This document shows positions 52,355 through 63,453 of a stretch of 64,000 nucleotides of DNA, piece by piece (positions within the stretch are counted from its first letter, which is position 1; every line of letters begins with the position of its first letter). A program made the translations under genes and the position numbers. Origin of the DNA: Ptychodera flava (taxonomy: Eukaryota > Hemichordata > Enteropneusta > Ptychoderidae); NCBI RefSeq assembly GCF_041260155.1, contig NC_091930.1, positions 37,647,590-37,711,589 on the forward strand. The letters are read 5' to 3'. Below the pieces are notes generated by a model. It saw nothing but the letters and a program-made list of their open reading frames with translations. It was not told the origin of the DNA and searched no databases.

Positions 52355-52470
52355 AGGGACTAAACAGTGACATTGACGAATTGACTGAAGTGACGATGCA
52401 GGACTCGAACCCACACCCCGCGAATACATTTCGATCGGTGCTCTACCAACTGAGCTAACTGACCAGTTGG
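52355..52470 (-). mobile_element. tRNA-derived SINE head
   Basis: On the minus strand the A box TAGCTCAGTTGG (52457-52446) and B box GGTTCGAGTCC (52411-52401) are perfect polymerase III promoter elements with tRNA spacing. The acceptor and anticodon stems do not pair well, so it is not a working tRNA. The body continues toward 52355 without a clear tail. Confidence 0.65.
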
Positions 52471-52627
52471 CTGAATGTGGGCAGTCCTGTCTCTTAGATG
52501 GGAACACTGTTCATTCTGTTGTGCGTGGATGGTGCATGGTGATTAAGACGGCTAAACCCATCACCTAACTTTTCAGCTTATGGATCCACTACTGGATTCA
52601 ACAGGGTCTCGCGCACAAGTGAGCAAC

Positions 52628-52628
<1 letters not shown>

Positions 52629-52721
<93 letters not shown>
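52629..52721. repeat. (AT)n followed by (TG)14
   Basis: The AT tract 52629-52693 changes to TG repeats that run directly into the start of the 5' LTR. Confidence 0.9.
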
Positions 52722-52724
<3 letters not shown>

Positions 52725-53958
52725 CCCGGTTACGATTGTGAGTCATGTGATTAGATCTGCTGCGTGTTGTTTGAGTGTGATGACACATGTGTGGAATTTC
52801 ATTGATAGCGTCTTCACCACAATGCATTGCAATGCTCTACTGATTTTCACGGCTTGAAGACAGTATTTTGGTGTGGATGTATTTTTAAGAATTATTATCA
52901 GTTTTACTGCCTAGAAAAATTCCCAAGACAACGTGGTTAGTCTTTTTACATGACTGTGATTATATACAGGTATGTGTATTTGAATACTTTGGTATTAAGA
53001 GTAATGAACTTTTAAAAGTCTCAAAGTGTGAGACACACCCTCAAGCTGAAACGTGGAAGGACCATGTGTTTCCCAACTAACGTGGAAAGTTTCTGAGTGT
53101 TATTCTGTAGTTAGTTTGATTCTAGTAGTGCTTTATGAAAGTAGTGAAGTTTTATTTAACATGTTGAAATTTGGGTTTTCTGATTTTGAAGGAAATTTTC
53201 TGTGATTCTTAGTTCTTTGTTTCATGGGATTTTTGTACAGTGTATTTGCTATCATGTTGACTTAGTCTCATCCTGAATGAGATTGTGTAAACAGAAGGAA
53301 ACCGCTTACATAACTGCCATTGGTCTTTTACATGACTGTGTTTACAGAGGAGATCCAGTTAATGAATTACTGGTAGGACTGCGTGTGTTCCTGTGTGTTC
53401 CTATTGTGTGACCTGAGTGAAGAGCCAAGGAGTGCCTGGAATTGTTCGAGTCAATCATCAACTCGAGTATTGCTACCAGGGTTGGAATAACAAATCCCCA
53501 GGGAGGATCATCTGGAAGGACTCTGTGTGTGTAACGTAGTTTCCTATTGGATAGACTGTCATCGTCATAGCAACAGGACGGACATTGACCTACAACTCAA
53601 GGAGAAGCCATTGTACAGCCATATGAACAATAGCTAAGTGAATAAACCCTAGACAACAGCCATTTTAGAATTATCTGGAACTTTATTATGGTGGATGAAC
53701 TTTAGATTTTGCGCCTGGAAATTATTTTCCAGTCATACTGCTATTAGTTTTAAATCATTGTAGACCAGTTTTTTATTCTTTTATTATTATTATCATTAGT
53801 AGTAGAGATTTTAGCTGTAGTGAAATAAACCTTAATATAAACTGCAACGCAAATTGTACGATAATCATTCTTTCCTGGTTTGTTTATTGTGTGATATGAA
53901 CCTTGGTCGGGTTTAATTGGCTGGCTACATTCAAGGTCAGTTTAATTACCCGGTTACA
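52718..53958 (+). repeat. 5' LTR
   Basis: Begins TG(TG)TAACCCGGTTACG and ends ATTACCCGGTTACA, with a self-complementary TAACCCGGTTA word at each end. Contains AATAAA near 53823. Matches 60567-61802 nearly throughout. Confidence 0.9.
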
Positions 53959-53962
53959 AAAT

Positions 53963-53980
53963 TGGGAGCTCGTCCGGGAT
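53963..53980 (+). promoter_or_regulatory. primer-binding site, tRNA-Pro type
   Basis: TGGGAGCTCGTCCGGGAT lies 4 bp after the 5' LTR and matches the sequence complementary to the 3' end of tRNA-Pro with one difference. It would prime minus-strand DNA synthesis. Confidence 0.75.
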
Positions 53981-54138
53981 GTGGATATTGGATTGAATGA
54001 GTAATTTATCGTACAGTTAATGTTGCAGTAGTGTTTTAACAGTTAAGAGTATAGATTACAAAAGACCAACCCCGTTGATATCAGTATGCATTGCATTGTT
54101 GTTTTGTTTTGTTGTTGACCAAAATTGGATGAGCTTGA

Positions 54139-55840
54139 GAAAAAGCAGTTGAAGTATATGATAAGAATGGTATTGATCTTAGACATGGATTAGTTTTCTG
54201 GGTTTCCCATGCAACTATTAATGATGTGAGTGATTTATTGCAGTTTATTACCAGAGAATATAAAGATGCCGACTTAACAGAAATATTAAGATGTGAAGGG
54301 GGAATAGGTGTGCTTTGCCACTCAGCCACAAAGAGGGAATGGGCTGATTCTTGGCATATGTAAAGAGTGGAGCCGACACTAGTTACTCCTGTTGCCCGTT
54401 TTTTTAAACGCTAAGGTTCCCCCATTCGGTCAACCTCAGAGAGCAGGCTTCACTGCATATGGCCAGCAGAGATGGAGCATCTTACCGCTGGATGAGGGAG
54501 GGACCGGAACCTATAAAGGAGGATTTGGGTGATTGGCGGACGGCAATCAAGACTCCACCACCGTTGACCCCAGCACAATTGGCTGGATTGGACGGCTATG
54601 ATGACGTAAAGGACAGAGAACCAGCAGAATATGTTTCATTGCCTACCCCTCCCAGGAATAGTACGCCTTACCAGCCGAGAGAAAGACCCCCAAGCAGATC
54701 ACCACCGCCACGCCAAGCTGGTCCTGATGCTGCTTGGATGGATATGATGGAGAAACTTGTGACTAATCTGCAACCAAGGACTAATGAGTCTGGGTGGTAT
54801 CGTAAACTGAGAGTTTTCTCCAGTAGGCGGCCAGTACCAGTAAATGAAGACGACTATGAAAGTGGGCAGAGCAAGCAGAACAAATGATCAAAGAGTGGAA
54901 TGTATCAGACGCAGAAAAGAAGAAACGTATCGCTGAAAGCTTAGCCGGACCTGCTATGAACACTATTAGGTCATTGACCCAGCACCCAATTTGACAGTAC
55001 GTGATTACCTTGATGCCCTTGAGGGTTCGTATGGCACAAGACTTACCCCTGCCGAGTCTTTGAAGGCATTTCAGTCGTGTTATCAGAAAGCAGAATGGTC
55101 ACATTCTCAGTATTTGCAGGAATTACAGACTCTGTTGCGACGAGCAATACGACAAGGCAGTGTCAAAGAGTATGAGGCCGATTACCTTCGCCTGAAACAG
55201 TTCACCGATGGAGTGCTGTACAATGAAAGCCACTTGTCATCGTTGCAACTCGACACGAAGCTCAACCACCCGCCAGGTTACGTCGAGTTAATGCAGATGG
55301 TAAGGAAGGAGGAAGCACGTCAAGAAGAGAAAGCTAAGAAAAGAGCCCATGAGGGGCCAACGCCGAGTGCCAGTACAAATTACACCGCTATCTGTGATAG
55401 TTTTTAAGCAACATCGGCACCAGTGGTAAAGCAAGCATTGGATAAATCGGACATACAGCAAGTAGTTCAGCAGGTAATGGATCAGATGATGAAAGGAAAT
55501 GACAACCAGCCACCCACACAGCCAGCCTCGAGTAACACCTGGTCGACGCCAACTAGTCAGCAACGACCACATCGCAGGAGGAAGAGAGCAGAACCAGTCC
55601 CAAGTATCGACACCAGCCTCCACCCTAACCCCAGAAACGTCGACATCAGCAACGGAGTCGTTGAGTTCTAGCCCAATGGGATCTGATATGTTCAAGAAAT
55701 TGAACTTTTGCTTTAATTGTGGTTTGGACGGACATACAGAGAAGAATCTTTCAGAAAGGATAATCTAGACCTACAGCTGGTCAAGCAGAAGTTTGCACGA
55801 GCATTTTTGAGTCAAAGGGAAACTACCGGGGACACCCACA
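54139..55840 (+). pseudogene. gag, PNMA-like, frameshifted
   Basis: An N-terminal open segment (54139-54363) is followed by 54459-54887, then 54880-54993 in a second frame, 54991-55407, 55423-55671 and 55688 onward. The capsid-like part has KLRVFSSRRPVP, EQMIKEWNVSDAEKKKRIAE, SLAGPAMNTIRSL, DYLDALEGSYG and PPGYVELMQMVRKEE. This order and wording resemble the Gag-derived PNMA proteins. The zinc knuckle (from 55709) reads CFNCGLDGHTEKN, with the last Cys replaced or lost through a frame break. The N-terminal segment may correspond to the PNMA N-domain, but that is inference. Confidence 0.65.
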
Positions 55841-55856
55841 GTAGAGGGGCCGGTGG

Positions 55857-56198
55857 ATGTCCAAGGGGAGTGTAGCCCCAGTAATATACACGAAGAAAGG
55901 AAAGACAAAATTGACAACCTTGCACAAGTTTAACGAACATTCCGTAGCCAGTAAACCACTACCCAAAGGGCTGGTAGGCGATAGTATGACTACAGAAGTG
56001 TTCATCGATGGAATCAGTTGTCAGTGTTTACTTGATAGTGGTTCCCAAGTCACCCTCATTTCGCACTCGTTTTATGACCGACACCTGTCTCACTGCCGCC
56101 TCAAGCCAATTGAAGACTTGGTAGTACGTGGTGCAGGTGATCAAGTGGTTCCGTACTATGGGTATATCACAGTATCTATTCGGTTCCCAAAGAAGTAG
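55857..56198 (+). pseudogene. retroviral-type aspartic protease region
   Basis: VFIDGISCQCLLDSGSQVTL carries the catalytic D-S-G triad (56034-56042) of retropepsins. The frame ends at a stop at 56196-56198 and continues in another frame (56204-56830) as a protease-RT linker without a known motif. Confidence 0.75.
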
Positions 56199-56735
56199 CT
56201 GGAGTGGAGGAGACTTGTGAAACACTTGCTTTAGTTACCCCAGACCGTGACCAAAGTGGAGACGTACCAGTGATTTGTGGTACCAACACTAGTATATTTC
56301 GTAATATGGCCCATAGATGTAAAGAAATAGCGGGAAAACATTACCTGAAGAAATTACCGATGGCAGCCCTCTTCACTGAAGCATACAAGAGGATAGATGC
56401 CTTTGACAAGTGTGGCCATGATGGACGGATCAGCCCTGTTAGGCTAGCAGGGAGGAGACCCATTACTATACCAAGTGGAAAGACAATGCCATTGACATGT
56501 ATAGGAAGAGGAATAATTGGATTGCCAGAAACTACCGTGTTGGTGGAAACCCCATCCCAGCACCACACCCCAGGAGGATTGATAATAAAGAGCAGTGTAA
56601 CCACCCTCCTGCCAGGGAGTACCCAACGAGTGAAAGTCATTGTACATAATGAGACCAGACATAACATAACCATCATGCCAAGACGTGTTGTTGTGGACTT
56701 AGTCTTACCAGAATGGGTGCGGCCCATACAACCCA

Positions 56736-57623
56736 GTGAACTTATGCCTGAACCAGAACAAAAGGGCTCTGAGGGGAATACTGAGTGCGGCAGTTACCAA
56801 ATCGAAAGTGACAGCACAGGACAGTGCTGACAAGAAGGAAAATGAAGCGGACTTCATTGTTGACTTTGGTGACTCCCCGCTTAGTTATGAGGACAAGGTC
56901 AGAATCAATGAGAAGCTAAAGCAGCGATGGCATGTGTTTTCGCAACACGATTGGGATGTAGGACATACGTCGGCCATTGAACATGGCATTCCCTGAGTGA
57001 TCCGACCCCTTTTCGAGAGAGGTCACAGAGAATTGCACCGGCGGACTTCTACGATACGAAGCGCCACATCCAGGAATTATTAGATGCCGGTATATAATAA
57101 AGGAGTCAAAGAGCCCATATGCTTCGCCTATTGTGCTTGTGAGAAAGAAATCGGGGGCGATACGTATGTGCGTTGACTATCGAACTCTAAACACGAGGAC
57201 AATACCCGATCAGTACACGGTACCTAAGATACAGGAAGCACTCGATTGCCTAAACGGGTGTACATGGTTTCATGTGCTGGATTTGAAGTCGGGTTATTAT
57301 CAGATTCCCATGGCGGAAGAAGACAAGCAGAAGACAGCTTTTATATGTCCCCTTGGGTTCTACCAGTTGAACCGATGCCCCAGGGAATCACAGGAGCACC
57401 AGCCACTTTTCAGAGACTGATGGAGAAATGTATGAGTGATATGCACCTGATAGAACTATTGATATACTTGGATGACTTGATCATATTTGGCAGATCAGTT
57501 GACGAAGCAGAAGACAGGCTAATGAAAGCGCTGGACCGATTAGCTGAGTATGGTTTGAAATTATCACCTGAGAAATGTCAGCTATTCCGGAGGACAGTCA
57601 CTACGTTGGACATAAAGTCATGA
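56736..57623 (+). pseudogene. reverse transcriptase domain
   Basis: WDVGHTSAIEHGIP leads into RKKSGAIRMCVDYRTLN, motif A WFHVLDLKSGYYQI (about 57265-57310), and after a frame change near 57390 motif C YLDD (57465-57476) with GLKLSPEKCQLF. These are the standard Ty3/gypsy RT blocks. Breaks near 57000-57100 and 57390 separate the parts. Confidence 0.85.
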
Positions 57624-57630
57624 AAATGGC

Positions 57631-58914
57631 ATGAGCCCTGACCCCAGCAAGATAGAAGCTTTGAAGAATTGGCCCACCCCAAAGAATATTAAAGAGCTAA
57701 AGACATTTCTCGGATTTACCGGATACTATCGACGCTTTGTTGAGAATTATGCCCAAATTGTCAAGCCAATGAACGACCTGACTGCTGGGTATATCCCTCC
57801 GAAGTTGAGAAAGAGGCTAGGGAAGTACAAGGACAATGATGGCGTACCATTCAGAAGTGCTACAGAACCATTCGGCGATAGATGGACGTTAGAGTGTCAA
57901 AAAGCCATGGATAAGATCATCGAACTACTGACAAACGCTCCAGTATTAGCATTTGCAGACCTATCCCGACCATTTATACTGCATACAGATGCCAGTCTGG
58001 ATGGCCTGGGTGGAGTACTGTACCAAGAACATGATGGCCTGCTTAAACCAATCGCCTTTGCCAGTCGAGGACTGACAAAAAGTGAAAAGAGATATCCAGT
58101 GCACAAGTTAGAATTCCTCGCCTTGAAGTGGTGTGTCACAAGCAAGTTTCACGACTATCTGTATGGGACGAAGTTCAAAGTTGTTACTGACAACAACCCG
58201 CTGACTTACGTCCTTACCACAGCAAAGTTAGATGCTACGGGACACAGGTGGTTAGCTGCCCTGGCGGCGTATGATTTCACACTACAGTATAGAAGTGGCC
58301 GAGCAAACATCGACGCTGATGCACTGTCTCGCCGACCAAATGCCGACATGCCAGATGACCAAGAATCACTAGATATGGAAGAAAAGATAAGACGACTGAG
58401 AGAACGCGTCCTAGGAGTTGATAAACAATCAGATGAAATTATGACCAGAGAAGTGATAGGTGCCATTACCATGAGCCATGGTATCACAAGACCCGCTACA
58501 GCCAAGGTATGTCAGCATCGTGTTCTGTCCTGCATTTGTACCACCGAAGTTGACAATAACCAGCACCACAGTAAGATTGAATCCCCTGCACTTGCTGAAA
58601 CAGTGGCCATCTCAGCAGCTGCATTGCCGAAACCGTATTACCAGCTACAATACTATGGTGAAAATCCCCCTGGAACCCCTGTCTCCATGGTAGCAAAAGA
58701 GAAGGATTGGTTTGCCTTGCAAAGAAATGATGAAGTGTTGAATGAAGTGATAGGCTACATTGAAGACGAAAAGAAGAAAGTAGACTTGAAATCACTTCCT
58801 GATGAAGTCAAGATATTGCTCAGACAAAGAAACAGGCTGTTTTATGGCATAGAGTATTATTCCGAAAGACTAGAGATAACCATGGAAGGGAGACTAATCA
58901 GCTGGTATTACTGA
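57631..58914 (+). pseudogene. RNase H and connection to integrase
   Basis: The longest intact frame (427 codons). It starts with the tether FLGFTGYYRRFVENYA, then RNase H FILHTDASLDGLGGVLYQ (catalytic D), SEKRYPVHKLEFLALKW (E), VVTDNNPLTYV (D) and ANIDADALSR. RNase H spans roughly the first 240 residues. The rest is a spacer before the integrase zinc finger. Confidence 0.85.
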
Positions 58915-58933
58915 CAAGTATAGGGCACAAGCC

Positions 58934-60411
58934 ATGGAAGCCTTGCATGATGACATGGGTCACATGGGAGTCGACCAAACTTTCGACCTCCTCAGAGCAA
59001 GATTCTACTGGCCAAGAATGAGAGCAGATGTGGAAAGAAAGTGCCAGACTTGTAATAGGTGTGTACAGAGAAAACAGTTGCCACGCCGCGCTGCTCCGAT
59101 GATAAACATCTTCTCTAGCTGCCCAATGGAATTAGTCTGCATCGATTTCCTGACCATAGAACAGGACAAAAATAACACCCAGAATGTACTAGTGGTAACT
59201 GATCATTATACTAGATATGCCCAGGCGTACCCGACTAAAGATCAAGAAGCAAAGACGGTGGCGAAAGTTCTGTGGGAGTTCTTTGTGCATTATGGACTAC
59301 TGGCCCGTATCCACAGCGACCAGGGACACAGCTTTGAGAACAGACTAATAAGAGAATTCCTGAAAGTGGCCGGTATATGCAAGTCCCGAACAACCCCAAA
59401 TCATCCTGAGGGGGATCCACAGCCAGAGAGGTTTAACCGTATGTTGCTGAACATGCTAGGAACATTAAGCACCAAGGAAAAGCAGCACTGAAGTCAGCAT
59501 ATCAGTTTTTTGGTTATGCTTACAATTGTACCAAAAATGATGCCACTCAGTTCTCACCGTATTACCTCATGTTTGGAAGAGAAGCCAGACTGCCCATTGA
59601 TCTCTGTTTTGGTGTTAGCCCAGATGAATACACCAAACTCGATTACTTGCAGTACGTCGAGGACCTGAAAAGCAGACTGAAAGGAGCCTATGAATTAGCT
59701 GAAGATGAAGCAAAGAAGAAAGCACTCGCCAACAAGAGACGCTATGACAGCAAGGTGCGTGGTAGTGATCTGCTTGTGGGAGACAGAGTACTAATACGCA
59801 ATGTCGGGTTGATAGGCAAACACAAACTGGCCGATCGCTGGAAACCTGATGTGCATGTTGTTGAGAAGAGATTGGACGACAACTTGCCCGTGTATGTGGT
59901 AAAACCAGAAACTGGAGATGGGGTAGAACGGACACTACATAGGAACATGCTACTTCCTATTGGTTATTTGTCCACCTCAGAGCCAGAAGAGGTTGAAACT
60001 GAAGAAAGAAGACTGGTTACCAGACAGTCCGCCAGACAACAGACTGATAAGAAAGAGGACACAGACACTGATTCAGATATGGAGAAATTGTTTGCCAATC
60101 CGCCAATACCCAAAGCATCACCAATAGTAACCGATGACAATGATATCAGCACCATAGAAACAGCAGCCGACCCGACTGATAGAACAGATGTGCCTGAGGA
60201 AAAAGAAACACACCAGACTGAAATGGAAATTATGCGACAACCACCCAAAGAAGGACGACCAAAACGACAGAATGCTGGAAGACCTGCTGATAAATTGACC
60301 TATGACCGAATGGGGGTACAAGCAAATTGCAAATTGCTAAGCCTGTTAAGTCCTACCACTCATGTAATACCTATACCAGGTACAGAGATGTTTCTTGTTG
60401 CAAAGACGTGA
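58934..60411 (+). pseudogene. integrase, one frame break
   Basis: H2C2 zinc finger (HDDMGHMG ... CQTCNRC), then the DDE core: ELVCIDFLTIE (D), ARIHSDQGHSFEN (D) and NHPEGDPQPERFNR (E). The frame breaks near 59491 and resumes at about 59490-59569 with MFGREARLPIDL and a C-terminal module (GDRVLI ... WKPDVHVV) plus a charged tail to TGA 60409. The enzyme would insert the cDNA in the nucleus. Confidence 0.85.
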
Positions 60412-60557
60412 AGTGTGATTAGAGTGACTGACTGTTAAAACAATAACAGTGGGTTACAATGACAATGACCTTTGCCATTTTTAAGTTTTTAATGTTTTAA
60501 CTTCGAGTTGCATTATATCAATTACCAAAGTAACTTCACCCAGAGTATGTAAGCATC

Positions 60558-60566
60558 TGAGGGGAA
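60558..60566 (+). promoter_or_regulatory. polypurine tract
   Basis: TGAGGGGAA lies immediately before the 3' LTR and would prime plus-strand synthesis. It fixes the LTR start at TGTGTAACC. Confidence 0.65.
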
Positions 60567-61798
60567 TGTGTAACCCCGGTTACGATTGTAAGTCATGTGA
60601 TTCGATCTGCTGCGTGTTGTTTGAGTGTGATGACACGTGTGGAATTTCATTGATAGCGTCTTCACCCACAATGCATTGCAATGCTCTACTGATTTTAACG
60701 GCTTGAAGACAGTACTTTGGTGTGGACGCACGTTTAGGAATTATTATCCGTTTTACTGCCAAGAAAAAATTCCAAGACAACGTGGTTAGTCTTTTACATG
60801 ACTGTGTTTACAGGTATGTGTATTTGAACGCTTTGGTATTGAAAACAATGAATTTTAAAAGTATCAAAGTGTGAGACACACCCCTCAAGCTGAAACGTGG
60901 AAGGACCATGTGTTTTCCCAACTAACGTGGAAAAGTTTCTGAGTGTTATTCTGTAGTTAGTTTGATTCTAGTAGTGCTTTATGAAAGTAGTGAAGTTTTA
61001 TTTAACATGTTGAAATTTGGGTTTCCGATTTTGAAGGAAATTTTCTGTGATTCTTAATTCTTTGTTTCATGGGATTTTTGTACAGTGTATTTGCTATCAT
61101 GTTGACTTAGTCTCATCCTGAATGAGATTGTGTAAACAGAAGGAAACGCTTACATAACTGCCATTGGTCTTTTACATGACTGTGATTACAGAGGAGATCC
61201 AGTTAATGAATTACTGGTAGACTGCGTGTGTTCCTGTGTGTTCCTATTGTGTGGCCCGAGCGAAGAGCCAAGGAGTGCCTGGAATTGTTCGAGTCAATCA
61301 TCAACTCGAGTATTGCTACCAGGGTTGGAATAACAAATCCCCAGGGAGGATCATCTGGAAGGACTCTGTGTGTATAACGTAGTTTCCTATTGGATAGACT
61401 GTCATCGTCATAGCAACAGGACGGACATTGACCTACAACTTACGGGAGGCCATTGTACAGCCATATGAACAATAGCTAAGTGAATGAACCCTAGACAACA
61501 GCCATTTTAGAATTATCTGGAACTTTATTATGGTGGATGAACTTTAGATTTTGCGCCTGGAAATTATTTTCCAGTCATACTGCTCTAAGTTTTAATCATT
61601 GTAGACCAGTGTTTTTTATTATTTTATTGTTATTATCATTAGTAGTATAGATTTTAGCTGTCAATGAAATAAACCTTAATATAAACTGCAACGCAAATTG
61701 TACGATAATCATTCTTTCCTGGTTTGTTTATTGTGTGATATGAACCTTGGTCAGGTTTAATTGGCTGGCTACATTCAAGGTCAGTTTCATTACCCGGT

Positions 61799-61802
<4 letters not shown>
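60567..61802 (+). repeat. 3' LTR
   Basis: Starts TGTGTAACCCCGGTTACG and ends TTACCCGGTTACA. Differs from the 5' LTR by scattered single-base changes and short indels. It is followed at once by (TA)n. Confidence 0.9.
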
Positions 61803-61834
<32 letters not shown>

Positions 61835-62391
61835 AACTTTGGAAAATGTACAACAGTCGTTAGATACAGTTTATTGCTATCCGGTGTACGACTCCTGTTT
61901 ATATCCTGCGTAGGAGGTTATACAATTTCCAAGTGGCAGCTGGATTTACATATGGCTGTTTCATTTGTGTGCAGCTCCTGAGACTGCTGCTTGCCGCAGC
62001 TTAGTGAAGCTGACAGAATTATGCGTATCGGCGTTCAGTAATCCGTTAAAGAATGGCACACCACGATTTTATTTTATAAAATGTGGAAGAGACCCCCCCC
62101 CCCCACCTTACTATCCATTTTTTTTTCCGTTCGTGTTTGTTTCGTTTCGAATATGAGTGAAATAGGATCCCTACATTAGCTGAGGCTATCCGATTGTTTT
62201 TGTTACAGCAGTGTTTGTTTCGTTTCGGATTTGAGCAGGGTAGTTTAGATTAATGTGTACGATAATGTTTTGTTTGTGTGAGATAATCTTATGGCGAGAC
62301 GCAGAGTAAAAACTGCCTGATGACAATTTATAACGTAAATTTACTAAATACTAAAGTAATGATGGGCTCGCAAATTATAAAATACCTGAGT

Positions 62392-62528
62392 CGCTTGTTT
62401 TCCGAAACACGCTGGCCGGCCGTGCTGAAGTAAACACCGTGCTTACTGCATTACGGCCAACGGCCGGCCGGCGTGTATCACGGTGTTTATTGCAGCATGG
62501 CCGGCCAACGTGTATCGGAAAACAAGCG
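62392..62528. repeat. inverted repeat with about 50-bp arms
   Basis: cgcttgttttccgaaacacg.tggccggcc... (62392-62441) mirrors ...ggccggcca.cgtgtatcggaaaacaagcg (62479-62528) around a loop that itself contains ggccggccgg. Much richer in GC than its surroundings. Confidence 0.7.
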
Positions 62529-63426
62529 TCTGAGTAACGTACCAAGTTATTCGCCACGCATAACAAAACACACAAGAAGCAGATGATATGCGATAGACGA
62601 AATGTGGAGAGAGTTGGTATGGAGTTGTTGATGTTTTTTTTCGCGGCATTTGCTTGCCACAGAATTTTATCCATTCACGAGTATCATTCATCGTTGTGTC
62701 CTTTTTCCCTTTGTCGGCACTTGCAAATATACTATCATTCTGTGACGCGTGTGTCAATCATGACAAGGTGTTAAAAACATAGCCATTGTCAAGTGTTTCT
62801 TTCTTTTGTTACGAGTTCAGATTTTCGGAGTGGACATTTTTAACTCTGAATTTTCTGTCACTTTCAGCTTTAATTTTTTCAATTCGAGGTATGCATACTG
62901 CTCTTACTTGAAAAATTGATGAAGAACGGGCATCCAGCTTTTTCCCATACAAATTTCTGCGAGAGCTTCTGCCAGCTTAATGAGTTAGTGGGTGTGTGTG
63001 TCAATATGTACGCACTGATAACAATGAATTTTAAATTTGGCGCCTACACCAAGCATGGCCAGTGAATGGTCAGAAACGCCGTTCCACTTATCACGAACAC
63101 CCCCACCAAGTGTAACATTTTGTTTATCGGGTCCTAAACGCTATGTTTAGTACAAGTTCAGACGTGAGCTGAGCACAATCACCTAAGTTTTCTAGACAAA
63201 GCATAAAGAAAATTTTCGCTGGCGGTTTACACAGTGTCGCATGACTATATGCTTTCTCAAAGAAGCAGGTCTTTAGTCAAGATTTTAAAACTTCAGTACT
63301 TGGTGACTGGAATCGAATATGACTAGAAATTCTATTCCACAAGGAAGCAGCAGCATTCATCTGTGCAGTCGAAGCTCTCGTTTTTCCCGGTCGAATTTGG
63401 ATTGCAACGGCAAAACTCCGAGTCGT

Positions 63427-63453
63427 GCGACGGAAAAAGAGTTTTTCCGTCGC
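63427..63453. repeat. 12-bp perfect hairpin
   Basis: GCGACGGAAAAA GAG TTTTTCCGTCGC, flanked by weaker agctctcgt ... acgagagct pairing from 63368 to 63468. Confidence 0.6.

Larger units (their letters stand above)
52718..61802 (+). mobile_element. Ty3/gypsy LTR retrotransposon, about 9.1 kb, PNMA-like Gag
   Basis: Two LTRs of about 1.24 kb flank a primer-binding site, gag, protease, reverse transcriptase, RNase H, integrase and a polypurine tract, in Ty3/gypsy order. LTRs are closely similar with scattered indels, pointing to a rather young insertion. About ten frame breaks interrupt the coding region, so this copy is either decayed or contains sequencing indels. No envelope-like ORF is visible after integrase. 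The element seems to have landed in an AT microsatellite, so target duplication cannot be read. Confidence 0.9.

Noticed and set aside
52401..52470. tRNA gene on the minus strand
   Set aside because: A and B boxes are good, but the acceptor and anticodon arms do not pair, so it is a SINE head.
60412..60566. Envelope gene after integrase in the gypsy element
   Set aside because: Only about 155 bp separates the integrase stop from the 3' LTR, with no open frame of note.
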